NCBI GenBank assembly: GCA_025352265.1
Contig: JANXTS010000055.1
Location: forward strand, 1 to 64,000
Direction of reading: 5' to 3'
Origin: Variovorax sp.
Lineage (GTDB): Bacteria > Pseudomonadota > Gammaproteobacteria > Burkholderiales > Burkholderiaceae_C
Length of the DNA stretch: 64,000 bases
The notes beneath the pieces are model-generated. The model had not been told where the DNA came from and ran no database searches. It worked only from the letters and a program-made list of their open reading frames with translations. A program made the position numbers and the translations under genes. Position 1 is the first letter of the stretch; the number at the start of each line of letters is the position of its first letter. This document shows positions 27,213 to 39,822 of this stretch, piece after piece.

Positions 27213-27680
27213 TCAGGTGACCGCAACTCGCTTCGGCTTGTTCACCATGCGCTTGGCAATCACCGCACCCAACGCCAACACCAACTCGAGCGCCAGTCCC
27301 GGCTGCCGATTCGACATCTCGGAAAAGCGGATTGCCGTCAGACGCCAAACGCGCGCCGGACCTGTTGCCACCACGTTGGCGGAGCGTGGCAATCGTGAGA
27401 AAAATGAACCTTCTCCCACGACGGAGCCAGGATTCAGGATAGCCAATTGCATCTGTCCCTTGTCGCCGATCAGGTGGACACTGAGTGCCCCGCTCTCAAT
27501 GAAAAACAAGGTTCGGTCGTGTGTGTTTTGGTCTATCAAAACCTGGCCGACGGCCAGATCGGACACTTGCAAATAGCTCGCGAGCAATTCCCATTGCGGT
27601 GGCGTCAGCGCAGGCGCAAAAGCGTCGTAGCTCGTGTTTTGCGAGACGGCGCGGCACAAATCCTGGATGGTCGATGACAT
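27213..27680 (-). CDS. Cyclic nucleotide-binding domain protein (Crp/Fnr-like, no DNA-binding domain)
   Basis: A 155-residue protein consisting of a single cNMP-binding beta-roll: LASYLQVSDLAVGQVLIDQN, TLFFIESGALSVHLIGDKGQ and VVGEGSFFSRLPRSANVVAT, in which GEGSFF...RSANV resembles the phosphate-binding cassette. A helical C-terminus (LALELVLALGAVIAKRMVNK) takes the place of the winged helix of Crp, so it is unlikely to bind DNA itself. It probably senses a nucleotide and acts by protein contact. It leads the trio with the two zinc-ribbon membrane proteins. Start ATG 27680 is chosen over the longer open frame. Confidence 0.78.
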   Translation of the reverse strand: MSSTIQDLCRAVSQNTSYDAFAPALTPPQWELLASYLQVSDLAVGQVLIDQNTHDRTLFFIESGALSVHLIGDKGQMQLAILNPGSVVGEGSFFSRLPRSANVVATGPARVWRLTAIRFSEMSNRQPGLALELVLALGAVIAKRMVNKPKRVAVT

Positions 27681-27766
27681 GGCTTCAACACCTGCGTTAG
27701 GTGGCGCAGTATGGCGGAGTGTTTGCGAAAACAGCGACAAATGTCACGTTTGCATACGGATGCACA

Positions 27767-29173
27767 CTATTTTCCAATGCAGAAGCGGGAAAAAATCACA
27801 CCCAATAAATCGTCAGCGCCGAACTCACCAGTGATTTCATTCAAGGAATTTTGCGCAAGGCGCAGTTCTTCTGCCAACAGATCCAGCAGTTGCGCCCGTG
27901 CAAGAAGATGCTCTTTGGCGATGGCAAGGTGGGCGCTTACCCGCTCCAGCGCCTGGACGTGTCGGGCCCGTGCCAAAAAGATACCTTCAGGCACCGCCTG
28001 CCAGCCGGCGACTTCGAGCAGCTTGTCGCGCAGCGCCTCTACGCCGACGCCGGTCTTGGCGGACAACATGATGCCGGGGCGAAGCTGCGGATTTGCGACC
28101 GCGTCCAGCTTGCTCCAGACATCGACCACAGGTGTCGACGACGAGAGCTTGACCTGGAGACCCCGAAGAATTTCAAGGTCCGCGGCAGCGTAGGCGTCTG
28201 TATCGGTACGCGTCAGGTCGTGCAAGAAAAGTACCGCGTCGGCGCCTTCTATCTGACCCCAGGCACGCGCGACGCCGATCTTTTCGACCTCGTCGGTGCT
28301 GTCGCGTAGACCCGCCGTATCGGCAACGTGCAACGGCACACCGTGGATCTGAATCGTCTGAGAGACTACGTCGCGCGTCGTGCCCGGCACCGCGCTGACG
28401 ATGGCAAGCTCGGCGCCCGCCAGTGCATTCAGCAGCGAGCTCTTGCCTGCATTGGGTTGGCCGGAGATCACTACCTTGATGCCTTCACGCAGCAACGCGC
28501 CCTGGCGTGCACGCGTCCGCAAGGCAGCCACCTGCGCCTGCAATGAAGCGAGTTGCCCGCTGGCATCGGCCTTCTGCAAGAAGTCTATTTCTTCTTCCGG
28601 GAAATCCAATGTGGCCTCGACCAGCATGCGCAGATTGACCAGGTCATCGCGCAGCATGTGGATTTCTCGCGAGAACTCGCCCGAAAGCGAGCGCGAAGCG
28701 CTGCGCACCGCCGCTTCAGTGCTGGCGTCGATCAAGTCTGCAATCGCTTCGGCCTGGGCCAGATCGATCTTGCCGTTCAAAAAGGCGCGTTGGCTGAATT
28801 CGCCAGGCTGAGCGATGCGCAAGTGAGGCAGGCGCAGGAGACCGCTAGCCGCGTCGATCTCCAACGCAGCTTCAAGACAGCGCGCGACAAGCAGTTGCAG
28901 CACAACCGCACCACCGTGCGCTTGGAGCTCCAACACATCTTCCCCGGTAAACGAATGCGGCGCCGGAAAGTGGATCGCCAGACCACGATCGATGACCTCA
29001 CCCTGCGCGTCCCGAAAGGGCAGGTAAGTCGCCTTGCGCTCGTTGAGCGCGCGTCCGAACAGCGCATGAATTAAAGGGGCAAGGCGTGCGCCCGACACGC
29101 GCACGATGCCTACGGCACCTCGCCCCGGCGCGGTGGCGACAGCAACGATCGGATCGTTAGTGCGGGACAACAT
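27767..29173 (-). CDS. mnmE: tRNA uridine-5-carboxymethylaminomethyl modification GTPase
   Basis: A 468-residue MnmE/TrmE. The N-terminal formyl-THF-binding domain begins [19 protein letters not shown]; a helical domain surrounds the G domain at ~220-380 ([16 protein letters not shown] for the P-loop, [17 protein letters not shown]). It ends in the invariant FCIGK-type C-terminus whose Cys is functionally essential. With MnmG it modifies the wobble uridine of several tRNAs. It follows yidC in the rpmH-rnpA-yidD-yidC-mnmE order typical of proteobacteria. Confidence 0.97.
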   Translation of the reverse strand: MLSRTNDPIVAVATAPGRGAVGIVRVSGARLAPLIHALFGRALNERKATYLPFRDAQGEVIDRGLAIHFPAPHSFTGEDVLELQAHGGAVVLQLLVARCLEAALEIDAASGLLRLPHLRIAQPGEFSQRAFLNGKIDLAQAEAIADLIDASTEAAVRSASRSLSGEFSREIHMLRDDLVNLRMLVEATLDFPEEEIDFLQKADASGQLASLQAQVAALRTRARQGALLREGIKVVISGQPNAGKSSLLNALAGAELAIVSAVPGTTRDVVSQTIQIHGVPLHVADTAGLRDSTDEVEKIGVARAWGQIEGADAVLFLHDLTRTDTDAYAAADLEILRGLQVKLSSSTPVVDVWSKLDAVANPQLRPGIMLSAKTGVGVEALRDKLLEVAGWQAVPEGIFLARARHVQALERVSAHLAIAKEHLLARAQLLDLLAEELRLAQNSLNEITGEFGADDLLGVIFSRFCIGK

Positions 29174-29215
29174 GAAGTGATTCTTTCAGTTCTTCGGTCG
29201 TGTTCGGGGTGCCCA

Positions 29216-29242
29216 TGAAAAAGGCCGCTTTCGCGGCCTTTC
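29216..29242. terminator. Hairpin between yidC and mnmE
   Basis: AAAAAGGCCGC, loop TTTC, GCGGCCTTT. Read on the minus strand it is followed by T residues and sits between the yidC stop and the mnmE start, so it can end the rpmH-yidC transcript, at least partly. Confidence 0.82.
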
Positions 29243-29265
29243 GTTTGTTGATGCGTGCACCGCTG

Positions 29266-30963
29266 CTACTTTTTACCCAACACGCCAAGGCGCTTGTTAA
29301 TAAACCACTGCTGTGTGATCGACAAGGTGTTGTTGGTGATCCAGTAAAGCACCAGGCCGGCCGGGAAGAAGATGAACATCACGCTGAAGGCGAGCGGCAT
29401 GATCCACATCAGCTTGGCCTGCATCGGATCGGGCGGGGTCGGGTTGAGCCAAGTCTGAAACAACGACGTGCCAGTCATAACCACCGGAAGGATGTACCAG
29501 GGGTCCGGCGCCGACAAATCATGAATCCAGCCAATCCACGGCGCGTGGCGCATTTCGACCGACGACAAGAGCACCCAATACAGCGCGATGAACACCGGGA
29601 TCTGAATCACGATCGGCACGCAGCCACCCATCGGATTGACCTTTTCCTCGCGATAGATGCGCATCATCTCTTGCTGCATCTCTTGCGGCTTATCTTTCAG
29701 CCGCTCACGCATTTCAGTGACCTTCGGGCTGATGGACTTCATCTTGGCCATGCTGGCGTAAGCCTTTGCATTGAGCCAATAGAAGGCCGCCTTCAGCAAC
29801 ACCACCAGCGCGACGATCGACCAACCCCAATTACCGAGCAGTGCGTGAATCTCGTTGAGCAGCCAGTAGAGAGGCTTGGAAATGATCGCGAAGATGCCGT
29901 AGTCCTTGACCAGGTCCAGCCCAGGCGCAGTCGCTTCGAGTGTCCGCTCGATTTCAGGGCCGGCGAATAGGGTGCTGCTGACGACTTGTGTGGTGCCGGG
30001 CGCAATCTTTGGCAAGGCAGCCACCATGGCGATCGAATACAGGTTGTCACCCAGATCGCGCACCCGGAATTCGCGCTTGAGCTGATCGCTCCCTGCGCCG
30101 GTCAAGAGCCATGCCGAAACGAAGTAGTGCTGGACCATCGCGACCCAGCCGTCGGTAGCTGCTGGCGGTGGCTCTGCCTTGCCCTTGGCGATATCCTTGA
30201 AGTCGAGCTTGTGGAATTTCTTTTCGTTCGTATAGGCAGCTGGGCCTGTGAACGTATTGGTGCCGAACATCGTGCCGGCGGCCACTGTGCCGTGGCGCAC
30301 CAGTTGCAGATAGAGCTGCGCGTCGCGCGGCTGGTCGCTCACATTCACGACCTCGTGGCGCACGCCGATCGAATAGTCGCCACGCGTGAAGACGTAGGTC
30401 TTGACGTACTTGAGGCCGCCGACAGGCTGGCTCTCGAAGGTCACTTCAAGCTTGTTCTGACCATCGGCCATTTCGCGCGGCCCGGCTTTGACGGCCATCG
30501 GCGTCAGATGGTTCGGAAATCTTTCGCCGCTGTCGACAGGGTTGATCAGGCCGGTTTGGGCGACGTATCGCGTGGCTGGCGAGCCGTCTTCGAACAACAG
30601 TACATGCTTGCTTCTATCGGCGTTGTCTTCGTACTTGAGCAGTTCGAGGTGATCTACGGTCGCGCCCTGGCTGTCGATGTCCGCCTTGAAGAGGTCGGTG
30701 GTGATCGCAATGCGCTCGCTCGCAGCCGGTGCTGCGGCTTGCGTCGGCACTGCACTGGCAGTGCCTGGAGCGGTCGTTGAGGCGCTGGGCACGCCATTGG
30801 CAGCGCCGGTTGTCGCAGGCGCACTCGCAGCAGCCGTCGGTTTGCCCGATGGCAAGAAAGTCGGCTTGTTGCCGTTGAAGACTTGCCATTGGTCCCACAG
30901 CAGCACCATTGAAAAGCCGAATATCACCCAGAGGATGGTTCGGCGGATATCTAGCATGTTCAT
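29266..30963 (-). CDS. yidC: Membrane protein insertase YidC
   Basis: A 565-residue Gram-negative YidC. An N-terminal membrane anchor (TILWVIFGFSMVLLWDQW) is followed by an Ala/Pro/Thr-rich linker, the large periplasmic P1 beta-domain (~75-350), and the C-terminal Oxa1 core with five helices (GWSIVALVVLLKAAFYWLNA; YREEKVNPMGGCVPIVIQIP; WIMPLAFSVMFIFFPAGLVL). It inserts inner-membrane proteins alone or with SecYEG. The ATG 30963 overlaps the yidD stop as ATGA. Confidence 0.97.
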   Translation of the reverse strand: MNMLDIRRTILWVIFGFSMVLLWDQWQVFNGNKPTFLPSGKPTAAASAPATTGAANGVPSASTTAPGTASAVPTQAAAPAASERIAITTDLFKADIDSQGATVDHLELLKYEDNADRSKHVLLFEDGSPATRYVAQTGLINPVDSGERFPNHLTPMAVKAGPREMADGQNKLEVTFESQPVGGLKYVKTYVFTRGDYSIGVRHEVVNVSDQPRDAQLYLQLVRHGTVAAGTMFGTNTFTGPAAYTNEKKFHKLDFKDIAKGKAEPPPAATDGWVAMVQHYFVSAWLLTGAGSDQLKREFRVRDLGDNLYSIAMVAALPKIAPGTTQVVSSTLFAGPEIERTLEATAPGLDLVKDYGIFAIISKPLYWLLNEIHALLGNWGWSIVALVVLLKAAFYWLNAKAYASMAKMKSISPKVTEMRERLKDKPQEMQQEMMRIYREEKVNPMGGCVPIVIQIPVFIALYWVLLSSVEMRHAPWIGWIHDLSAPDPWYILPVVMTGTSLFQTWLNPTPPDPMQAKLMWIMPLAFSVMFIFFPAGLVLYWITNNTLSITQQWFINKRLGVLGKK

Positions 30964-31247
30964 GGCGAAGACTTCTTGTCGGGAGACAAACAAGCGAACA
31001 GCGGCCGGGTTGGGTCGCAAGAGCGCTCGCCTTTGGAGGGGACTGGATCGTGTCCGCCAGCGCAAAAAGGCTGGCAACGGACAAGACGCTTCAAGGTGAG
31101 ATAGCTGCCCTGCGCTGCGCCGTGCACCTCAAGTGCTTCGATCGCGTAGACAGAGCAGGTGGGCGTAAAGCGGCACGCGGCACCGAGCCAGGGGCTCAGC
31201 AATAAACGGTAGGCTTTTACAAACCAGACCAGCACGCCACGAATCAT
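30960..31247 (-). CDS. yidD: Membrane protein insertion efficiency factor YidD
   Basis: A 95-residue YidD beginning MIRGVLVWFVKAYRLLLSPW, with the family signature ACRFTPTCSVYAIEALEVHG and LVRCQPFCAGGHDPVP. It is a small amphipathic protein that helps YidC. It overlaps rnpA upstream (ATGA-type, 31244-31247) and yidC downstream. Confidence 0.95.
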   Translation of the reverse strand: MIRGVLVWFVKAYRLLLSPWLGAACRFTPTCSVYAIEALEVHGAAQGSYLTLKRLVRCQPFCAGGHDPVPSKGERSCDPTRPLFACLSPDKKSSP

Positions 31248-31639
31248 GCGCGTGCTCCTGCTTCGGCCGCCCGCTTCAAGAGCTGCTGCAACTCGAGCCG
31301 CACAGCTGCCTTTAGCTTTTCGGAGGTCGCACTGACGAATTCCTTGCGATCGAAGCCCGAGCGCAACCGAACGACGTGCGCCGCAATCGGCAGGGAGACT
31401 CCCGGCGCTGCACTCACGTTGTAGATCTGGCGCTTGATGGCATTGCGAGTAACAGCGCGTTTTGCCCATCGCTTGGGAACCATTGCACCGAGCCAGACGT
31501 TCCGTGCGCCGAACAGGGGCGCGGCTTCGTCGACCAGCATATCAAGCGGACAACGATGCAATGCAAAGTGAGGCGTGCGCGCCACGGTGGCACCTGCGAG
31601 CACGGCTTGAAATTGCGCGCGGGTTTGGAGCCGCTGCAT
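31244..31639 (-). CDS. rnpA: Ribonuclease P protein component
   Basis: A 131-residue RnpA starting MQRLQTRAQFQAVLAG; the RNR-like motif is KRWAKRAVTRNAIKRQIY and basic residues follow. It binds the RNase P RNA and helps tRNA 5' processing. Start ATG 31639 is preferred; a GTG at 31657 would add six residues but has no ribosome-binding site. It is the second gene of the rpmH operon. Confidence 0.94.
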   Translation of the reverse strand: MQRLQTRAQFQAVLAGATVARTPHFALHRCPLDMLVDEAAPLFGARNVWLGAMVPKRWAKRAVTRNAIKRQIYNVSAAPGVSLPIAAHVVRLRSGFDRKEFVSATSEKLKAAVRLELQQLLKRAAEAGARA

Positions 31640-31719
31640 GGATACCAATCGCGGCACACCAGCAACCGGGACCGACGGATCGAAATCTCTGCGGTCCTGC
31701 AGTGGTGCGCTGAATGGTT

Positions 31720-31854
31720 TCAGACAGCCAGGCGCTTACGGCCCTTGGCGCGGCGTGCGTTGATTACCGCGCGGCCACCGCGTGTCTTCATACGGACCAG
31801 AAAACCGTGGGTACGGGCGCGGCGGACTTTGGATGCTTGGTAAGTGCGTTTCAT
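31720..31854 (-). CDS. rpmH: 50S ribosomal protein L34
   Basis: The complete 44-residue L34, [18 protein letters not shown] through to GRKRLAV, one of the most conserved and basic ribosomal proteins. It heads the leftward operon rpmH-rnpA-yidD-yidC-mnmE, opposite dnaA, the standard gene order near bacterial origins. Confidence 0.98.
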   Translation of the reverse strand: MKRTYQASKVRRARTHGFLVRMKTRGGRAVINARRAKGRKRLAV

Positions 31855-32066
31855 GATGGTTCTTCCTGATATGCCCGGCAGGGTGCCGAGCCCCCCGAAA
31901 CACACAAAGGGTTTTCAGGGAAACCCGCGATTATCGCAAACATTTGCACGAGCAACAATGCTCACTTTTTTTGCGTTGCATTCAATGCCGACCAATCAGC
32001 GCTTTCATATGCTTCCACACCATCTACCTACCATCTTCTCATGACGTTTTCAGACGTCTCCCAAGG

Positions 32067-32075
32067 TGTGGATAA
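32067..32075 (-). promoter_or_regulatory. DnaA box upstream of dnaA
   Basis: TGTGGATAA, the exact complement of the consensus TTATCCACA, about 100 bases before the dnaA start. It probably mediates dnaA autoregulation or origin function. Confidence 0.8.
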
Positions 32076-32115
32076 GGTTTTGACAAGTTAGAATGTTGGG
32101 CGCTTGCCGCAGAGA

Positions 32116-32124
32116 ATATCCACA
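32116..32124 (+). promoter_or_regulatory. DnaA box-like site upstream of dnaA
   Basis: ATATCCACA, one mismatch from TTATCCACA, on the opposite strand to the perfect box at 32067-32075 and 50 bases before the dnaA ATG. Confidence 0.65.
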
Positions 32125-32174
32125 ACCTAAAGACAAGAGAATGCCCGCGGGATTCACCACAAATTACAGCGTCT

Positions 32175-33554
32175 ATGTCGACTGACGGCATCGGTGAGAG
32201 CCTTTGGCAGGCCTGCGTCGATCAGCTCGCGCAAGAGTTGTCTGAGCAACAGTTCAACACCTGGATCAAACCGCTCACCGCACAGGTCGCAGATGATCTC
32301 TCGCGTATGACCGTGTTCGTCGCTAACCGGTTCAAGCTGGACTGGATTCGGGCGCAATACGCCGGCAAGATCGCGTCTATGGCGGAGAAAATGTATGGGC
32401 AACCGGTTACCATTGAGTTAGCGCTCGCTCCGCGCGAGATGCCCGTACGATCTACACCTACGTCGGTAACGTCTGAAACCGATGTGCCGCGCGATATCCC
32501 TGGGCCTGGCGAAGATCCATCTGCTGCTGCATTCAAGAATCGACTCAACTCCGGACTCACTTTCGACACGCTGGTAGAAGGTACTGCCAACCGAATGGCC
32601 CGTGCGGCTGCCATGCACGTCGCCGGCATGCCCGGACACTTGTACAACCCACTTTTCATCTACGGTGGCGTCGGTTTGGGGAAGACCCACCTGATGCACG
32701 CAGTTGGCAACAAATTGCTCGCCGACCGGCCGGACGCAAAAGTTCTCTACATACATGCAGAGCAGTTCGTTTCGGATGTGGTCAAGGCCTACCAACGCAA
32801 AACTTTCGACGAGTTCAAGGAGCGTTATCACTCGCTCGATCTGCTGTTGATCGATGACGTGCAGTTCTTTGCAAACAAAGATCGCACACAAGAGGAATTC
32901 TTCAACGCGTTCGAGGCCTTGCTCGCCAAGAAGTCGCACATCGTGATGACGAGCGACACTTATCCAAAAGGTCTTGCCGACATCCATGAACGCCTTGTTT
33001 CGCGATTCGATTCCGGGTTGACGGTCGCCATCGAGCCACCTGAACTCGAGATGCGCGTCGCTATCCTTATCAACAAAGCGAGAGCCGAGTCAGCGGAAAT
33101 GCCGGAAGAAGTTGCATTTTTCGTTGCAAAAAACGTGCGCTCTAACGTTCGCGAACTCGAAGGCGCGCTTCGCAAGATCCTCGCTTACTCGCGATTCAAT
33201 CAAAAAGAGATTTCAATCGCACTGGCACGTGAGGCGTTGCGGGATCTGCTTTCGATCCAAAACCGGCAGATCTCTGTCGAGAATATCCAGAAGACGGTTG
33301 CCGACTACTACAAGATCAAAGTCGCAGACATGTACAGCAAGAAGCGGCCGGCATCGATCGCAAGGCCGCGACAAATAGCGATGTACCTGGCCAAGGAACT
33401 TACTCAGAAGAGCCTTCCGGAGATCGGAGAGCTCTTCGGTGGCCGTGACCACACAACTGTGCTGCATGCGGTGCGCAAGATCTCTGGCGAGCGCCAACAG
33501 CTCACCGAACTCAATCAGCAGTTGCATGTGCTCGAACAGACGCTCAAGGGCTGA
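32175..33554 (+). CDS. dnaA: Chromosomal replication initiator DnaA
   Basis: A 459-residue DnaA with all four domains. Domain I is [21 protein letters not shown]; there is a short linker; the AAA+ domain III has Walker [17 protein letters not shown], Walker [13 protein letters not shown] and the initiator-specific helix region; the domain IV DNA-binding signature is [15 protein letters not shown]. It binds DnaA boxes, opens oriC and loads the replicative helicase. The start at 32175 gives [11 protein letters not shown]. Confidence 0.98.
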   Translation: MSTDGIGESLWQACVDQLAQELSEQQFNTWIKPLTAQVADDLSRMTVFVANRFKLDWIRAQYAGKIASMAEKMYGQPVTIELALAPREMPVRSTPTSVTSETDVPRDIPGPGEDPSAAAFKNRLNSGLTFDTLVEGTANRMARAAAMHVAGMPGHLYNPLFIYGGVGLGKTHLMHAVGNKLLADRPDAKVLYIHAEQFVSDVVKAYQRKTFDEFKERYHSLDLLLIDDVQFFANKDRTQEEFFNAFEALLAKKSHIVMTSDTYPKGLADIHERLVSRFDSGLTVAIEPPELEMRVAILINKARAESAEMPEEVAFFVAKNVRSNVRELEGALRKILAYSRFNQKEISIALAREALRDLLSIQNRQISVENIQKTVADYYKIKVADMYSKKRPASIARPRQIAMYLAKELTQKSLPEIGELFGGRDHTTVLHAVRKISGERQQLTELNQQLHVLEQTLKG

Positions 33555-33840
33555 GAAGCAAGCATTGAAGCCATGATCTATTTGTCACTACAGATTCACT
33601 TAGGGCTGTCAAAGGACAACTCTGGGGATAGTTCCGGAACAAGCAGGCAGTTGTCCACAGCCGAGACGCGAAACGAAAAGTTATCCGCTTTGGGACGACA
33701 GCAAAAAACATGGCTACGCACAGCCAGAGGGACGACGCAAGTGCCTGTCAGGAAAAGAGAAAATGCCTCTTTCCACAGGGCAGGGCTGCCCTTATCTACT
33801 ACTACTAAATTAAATTAAAGAAATAAGGAAGAGGTAAGAA
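33555..33840. other. Probable replication origin (oriC) between dnaA and dnaN
   Basis: 286 bases without a gene. DnaA-box-like nonamers: TTGTCCACA at 33651-33659 (one mismatch), TTATCCGCT at 33681-33689, TGGGGATAG (reverse orientation) at 33623-33631 and CTTTCCACA at 33768-33776. After the last box comes a short GC-rich spacer, then CTACTACTACTA (33796-33807), which resembles DnaA-trio repeats, and an AT-rich run (AAATTAAATTAAAGAAATAA), a likely unwinding element, ending just before dnaN. The order box, GC spacer, trio, AT-rich matches the basal unwinding system described for bacterial origins. Confidence 0.75.
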
Positions 33841-37642
<3,802 letters not shown>

Positions 37643-37671
37643 GTCAAAGCGCCCCTGCAGGGGCCAATCTG

Positions 37672-37697
37672 AAAAAGCCACCTGAGAGGTGGCTTTT
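37672..37697. terminator. Intrinsic terminator after gyrB
   Basis: AAAAAGCCACCT, loop GAG, AGGTGGCTTTTT: a strong bidirectional hairpin 30 bases past the gyrB stop, ending the dnaA-dnaN-gyrB unit. Confidence 0.9.
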
Positions 37698-38059
37698 TCG
37701 TTTTAAGCGTCCCGAACGACTGAACGTATCAAGTTTGTGTTCGAGCACTTTAGACAGCATGGGCACCCAGCACCAATGCCAACTTCGCTAATTCCCCCCG
37801 ACCCGCTCGCCAGCGAAGTCGGGTCGGCGAGCGCACTGCTGTAGGTGTGGGCGAAATGCGCAGGCGAAAAAGGAGCGAACAAAGGCGAGTAGCCGACTGT
37901 GTGAACGATGACGCTATGAAAATCATAGCGAACTGGTGTTAACGCTGAGGCTAGCCCGCTCCTTGCTAAGCAGAATCTCTTGCGGCAACGCTCGGCCATC
38001 TTTTTGGCTTTTCCGCGGGACTCTCTCTTTACTCACCTTAAGCGGCAAGGACTTCGGCA
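37698..38059. other. Non-coding gap after gyrB with a palindrome
   Basis: About 360 bases with no convincing gene; a minus-strand open frame has no homology or ribosome-binding site. It contains an imperfect GC-rich inverted repeat near 37797-37822 (CCCGAC...GTCGGG) and a clean palindrome at 37912-37930. It probably holds the promoter of the following exported protein. Confidence 0.6.
37912..37930. promoter_or_regulatory. Palindrome CGCTATGA-AAA-TCATAGCG
   Basis: A perfect 8-bp inverted repeat with a 3-base spacer, 130 bases before the exported-protein gene at 38060. Its size and symmetry fit an operator for a dimeric regulator; no T-run, so it is not a terminator. The regulator is unknown. 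Confidence 0.5.
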
Positions 38060-38629
38060 GTGACCACACTTTCACGCAATCCACGATCTTCGTTCGGCTC
38101 ATCCAGCGCGCTGGCTTGCTTGAGCCTTGCCTTGTATTGCGCGTTGCCCGCGCATGCGCTCCCGAGCAACCCGCCTATCCTCGTCGCGCCTCAGGGCGTC
38201 GAGTACATGAGCGGCGGCGCCAGCAAAGACGAAGTGGCCTTCATGGCCATGGTGTCGCCGCGTTGGGCAGGGACTTTAGAGTTCGGTCTGAAGAATGCCG
38301 AGCTGCCCGCACCGATTCGGGTGGTTGTACATAACTCGTCGAATGGCGACCTCATCATGGAAGCGCTGTCGTCAGGCCCGGTCATGCTGGTGCGGCTCGA
38401 ACCTGGCGCCTACGACGTCGATGTGACGGTGGGCGGGCTCACGTTGACGCAATCGGTTAGCGTTTCCATCGACGTACCGGGTCGCGTGGTGTTCAACTGG
38501 CCTTCCAACTTCGACATGGTGGCTGCTTCTAAGGTCGCCGCTCCGGTGATCGCGCAGGCGTTGCCCGCATCTGCACCGCAAACGACAGAGGCACCGCGGA
38601 CCACGGCGATGTTGTCTGTAAGGCACTGA
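38060..38629 (+). CDS. Exported protein of unknown function, paralogue of the 39823 gene
   Basis: A 189-residue precursor with a signal peptide (LACLSLALYCALPAHA). The mature part has GVEYMSGGASKDEVAFMAMV, SPRWAGTLEFGLKN, VMLVRLEPGAYDVDVTVGG and a C-terminal Ala/Pro/Thr-rich tail. The middle looks like a beta-sandwich, carboxypeptidase-regulatory-like domain. It shares GVEYMSGG, the VSPRWA...LEF/FEF block and the RLEPG-Y motif with the protein encoded 1.2 kb downstream on the other side of corA, so the two are paralogues. The start is GTG 38060. Function is unknown. Confidence 0.75.
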   Translation: MTTLSRNPRSSFGSSSALACLSLALYCALPAHALPSNPPILVAPQGVEYMSGGASKDEVAFMAMVSPRWAGTLEFGLKNAELPAPIRVVVHNSSNGDLIMEALSSGPVMLVRLEPGAYDVDVTVGGLTLTQSVSVSIDVPGRVVFNWPSNFDMVAASKVAAPVIAQALPASAPQTTEAPRTTAMLSVRH

Positions 38630-38726
38630 GCATCTACCGCCGGTCGCTCTCTTTTTAATACGCAGCAGCAGGCAAGCAGCAGCGCACCGACAATCTGGGC
38701 CTCAAGTCTTCCAAAGCGAGCTGCCG

Positions 38727-39710
38727 ATGTTGATCAACTGCGTTGCCTACCAGCACGGTGCGAAGCTCGCCGATATCGACATAGACAGCATCAGCGACTA
38801 CATCGCGCGGCCTGATTGTTTCGTTTGGGTCGCGTTGAGCGATCCGGAGCCTGAAGAGCTGGCGATGATGCAATCGGAGTTCGGCCTGCACGAGCTGGCG
38901 GTCGAAGATGCGAGTCACGGTCACCAGCGGCCGAAGATCGAGGAGTATGGCGACTCGCTCTTTGTCGTGATGCATCTGGTGGAACCGATTTCGGCTGCCG
39001 GGGATGGCGAGCCGACCTTCAACGTCGGCGAGGTCGATGTTTTTGTAGGGCTCAACTACGTGCTGTCGGTGCGCAGCCGAAGCAAGTCGGGTTTCCTGGG
39101 TGTGCGCGAGCGTTGCGAGCGAGAGCCCGAGCTGCTGCGAAACGGCTCCGGCTTCGTGCTGTACGCGCTGATGGATGCGGTGGTCGACCGCTACTTTCCG
39201 GTAATTGACGCGCTGGAGGTTGAGCTCGAACAAGTCGAGCAGCAGATCTTCAGCCAGGGTGAGCCGCGTGCGAGCATCAAGCGGCTCTATGAACTCAAGC
39301 AGCGCGCCATGGTGCTCAAGCACGCGGTCGCGCCGCTGCTTGAGGGCGCAAGCAAGCTGCATGGTGGACGCGTGCCGCAGATTTGCGCTGGCTCGCAGGA
39401 ATACTTTCGCGACGTCGTGGACCATCTGAGCCGCATCAACGGCTCTATCGAGTCGATCCGCGACACCATCAGCACGGCAGTGCACGTCAATCTCTCCATG
39501 GTGACGATCTCCGATGGCGAGGTGACCAAGCGGCTGGCGGCTTGGGCCAGCATCTTTGCGGTGTGCACGGCCTTTGCCGGCATCTGGGGCATGAATTTCG
39601 AGGCGATGCCGGAGCTCAAGTGGCGCTATGGCTATCTCATGGCAATTGGCTTGATTGCTGCTACGTGCAGCGTGTTGTATTGGCGGTTCCGCAAGGCCGG
39701 CTGGCTGTAA
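38727..39710 (+). CDS. corA: Magnesium/cobalt transporter CorA
   Basis: A 327-residue CorA. A long cytoplasmic N-domain (DCFVWVALSDPEPEELAMMQ; FNVGEVDVFVGLNYVLSVRS) is followed by two C-terminal membrane helices with the channel signature GMNFEAMPEL between them (after AAWASIFAVCTAFAGIWGM) and a short basic tail. It forms a pentameric divalent-cation channel, usually for Mg2+. It is bracketed by two paralogous exported protein genes. Confidence 0.95.
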   Translation: MLINCVAYQHGAKLADIDIDSISDYIARPDCFVWVALSDPEPEELAMMQSEFGLHELAVEDASHGHQRPKIEEYGDSLFVVMHLVEPISAAGDGEPTFNVGEVDVFVGLNYVLSVRSRSKSGFLGVRERCEREPELLRNGSGFVLYALMDAVVDRYFPVIDALEVELEQVEQQIFSQGEPRASIKRLYELKQRAMVLKHAVAPLLEGASKLHGGRVPQICAGSQEYFRDVVDHLSRINGSIESIRDTISTAVHVNLSMVTISDGEVTKRLAAWASIFAVCTAFAGIWGMNFEAMPELKWRYGYLMAIGLIAATCSVLYWRFRKAGWL

Positions 39711-39822
39711 CGCTGCCCATAGCGCTGACTTGGGTGGTCGCTGAAGTCAGCCTCACCTAAGGCGCGTGCCGCACAGTCATTGGAGACGCAATTTGCGCCA
39801 GGAAGACCGAAGGACTCCCATC

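Larger units (their letters stand above)
31855..32174. other. rpmH-dnaA divergent intergenic region
   Basis: 320 bases without a gene. It holds the promoters for the leftward rpmH operon and the rightward dnaA operon, plus two DnaA-box-like nonamers near the dnaA side. I see no AT-rich unwinding element here as clear as the one between dnaA and dnaN. Confidence 0.75.

Noticed and set aside
37703-37999. 98-codon minus-strand open frame after gyrB
   Set aside because: Composition unlike a protein, no domain, no ribosome-binding site; the region looks like promoter DNA with a palindrome.
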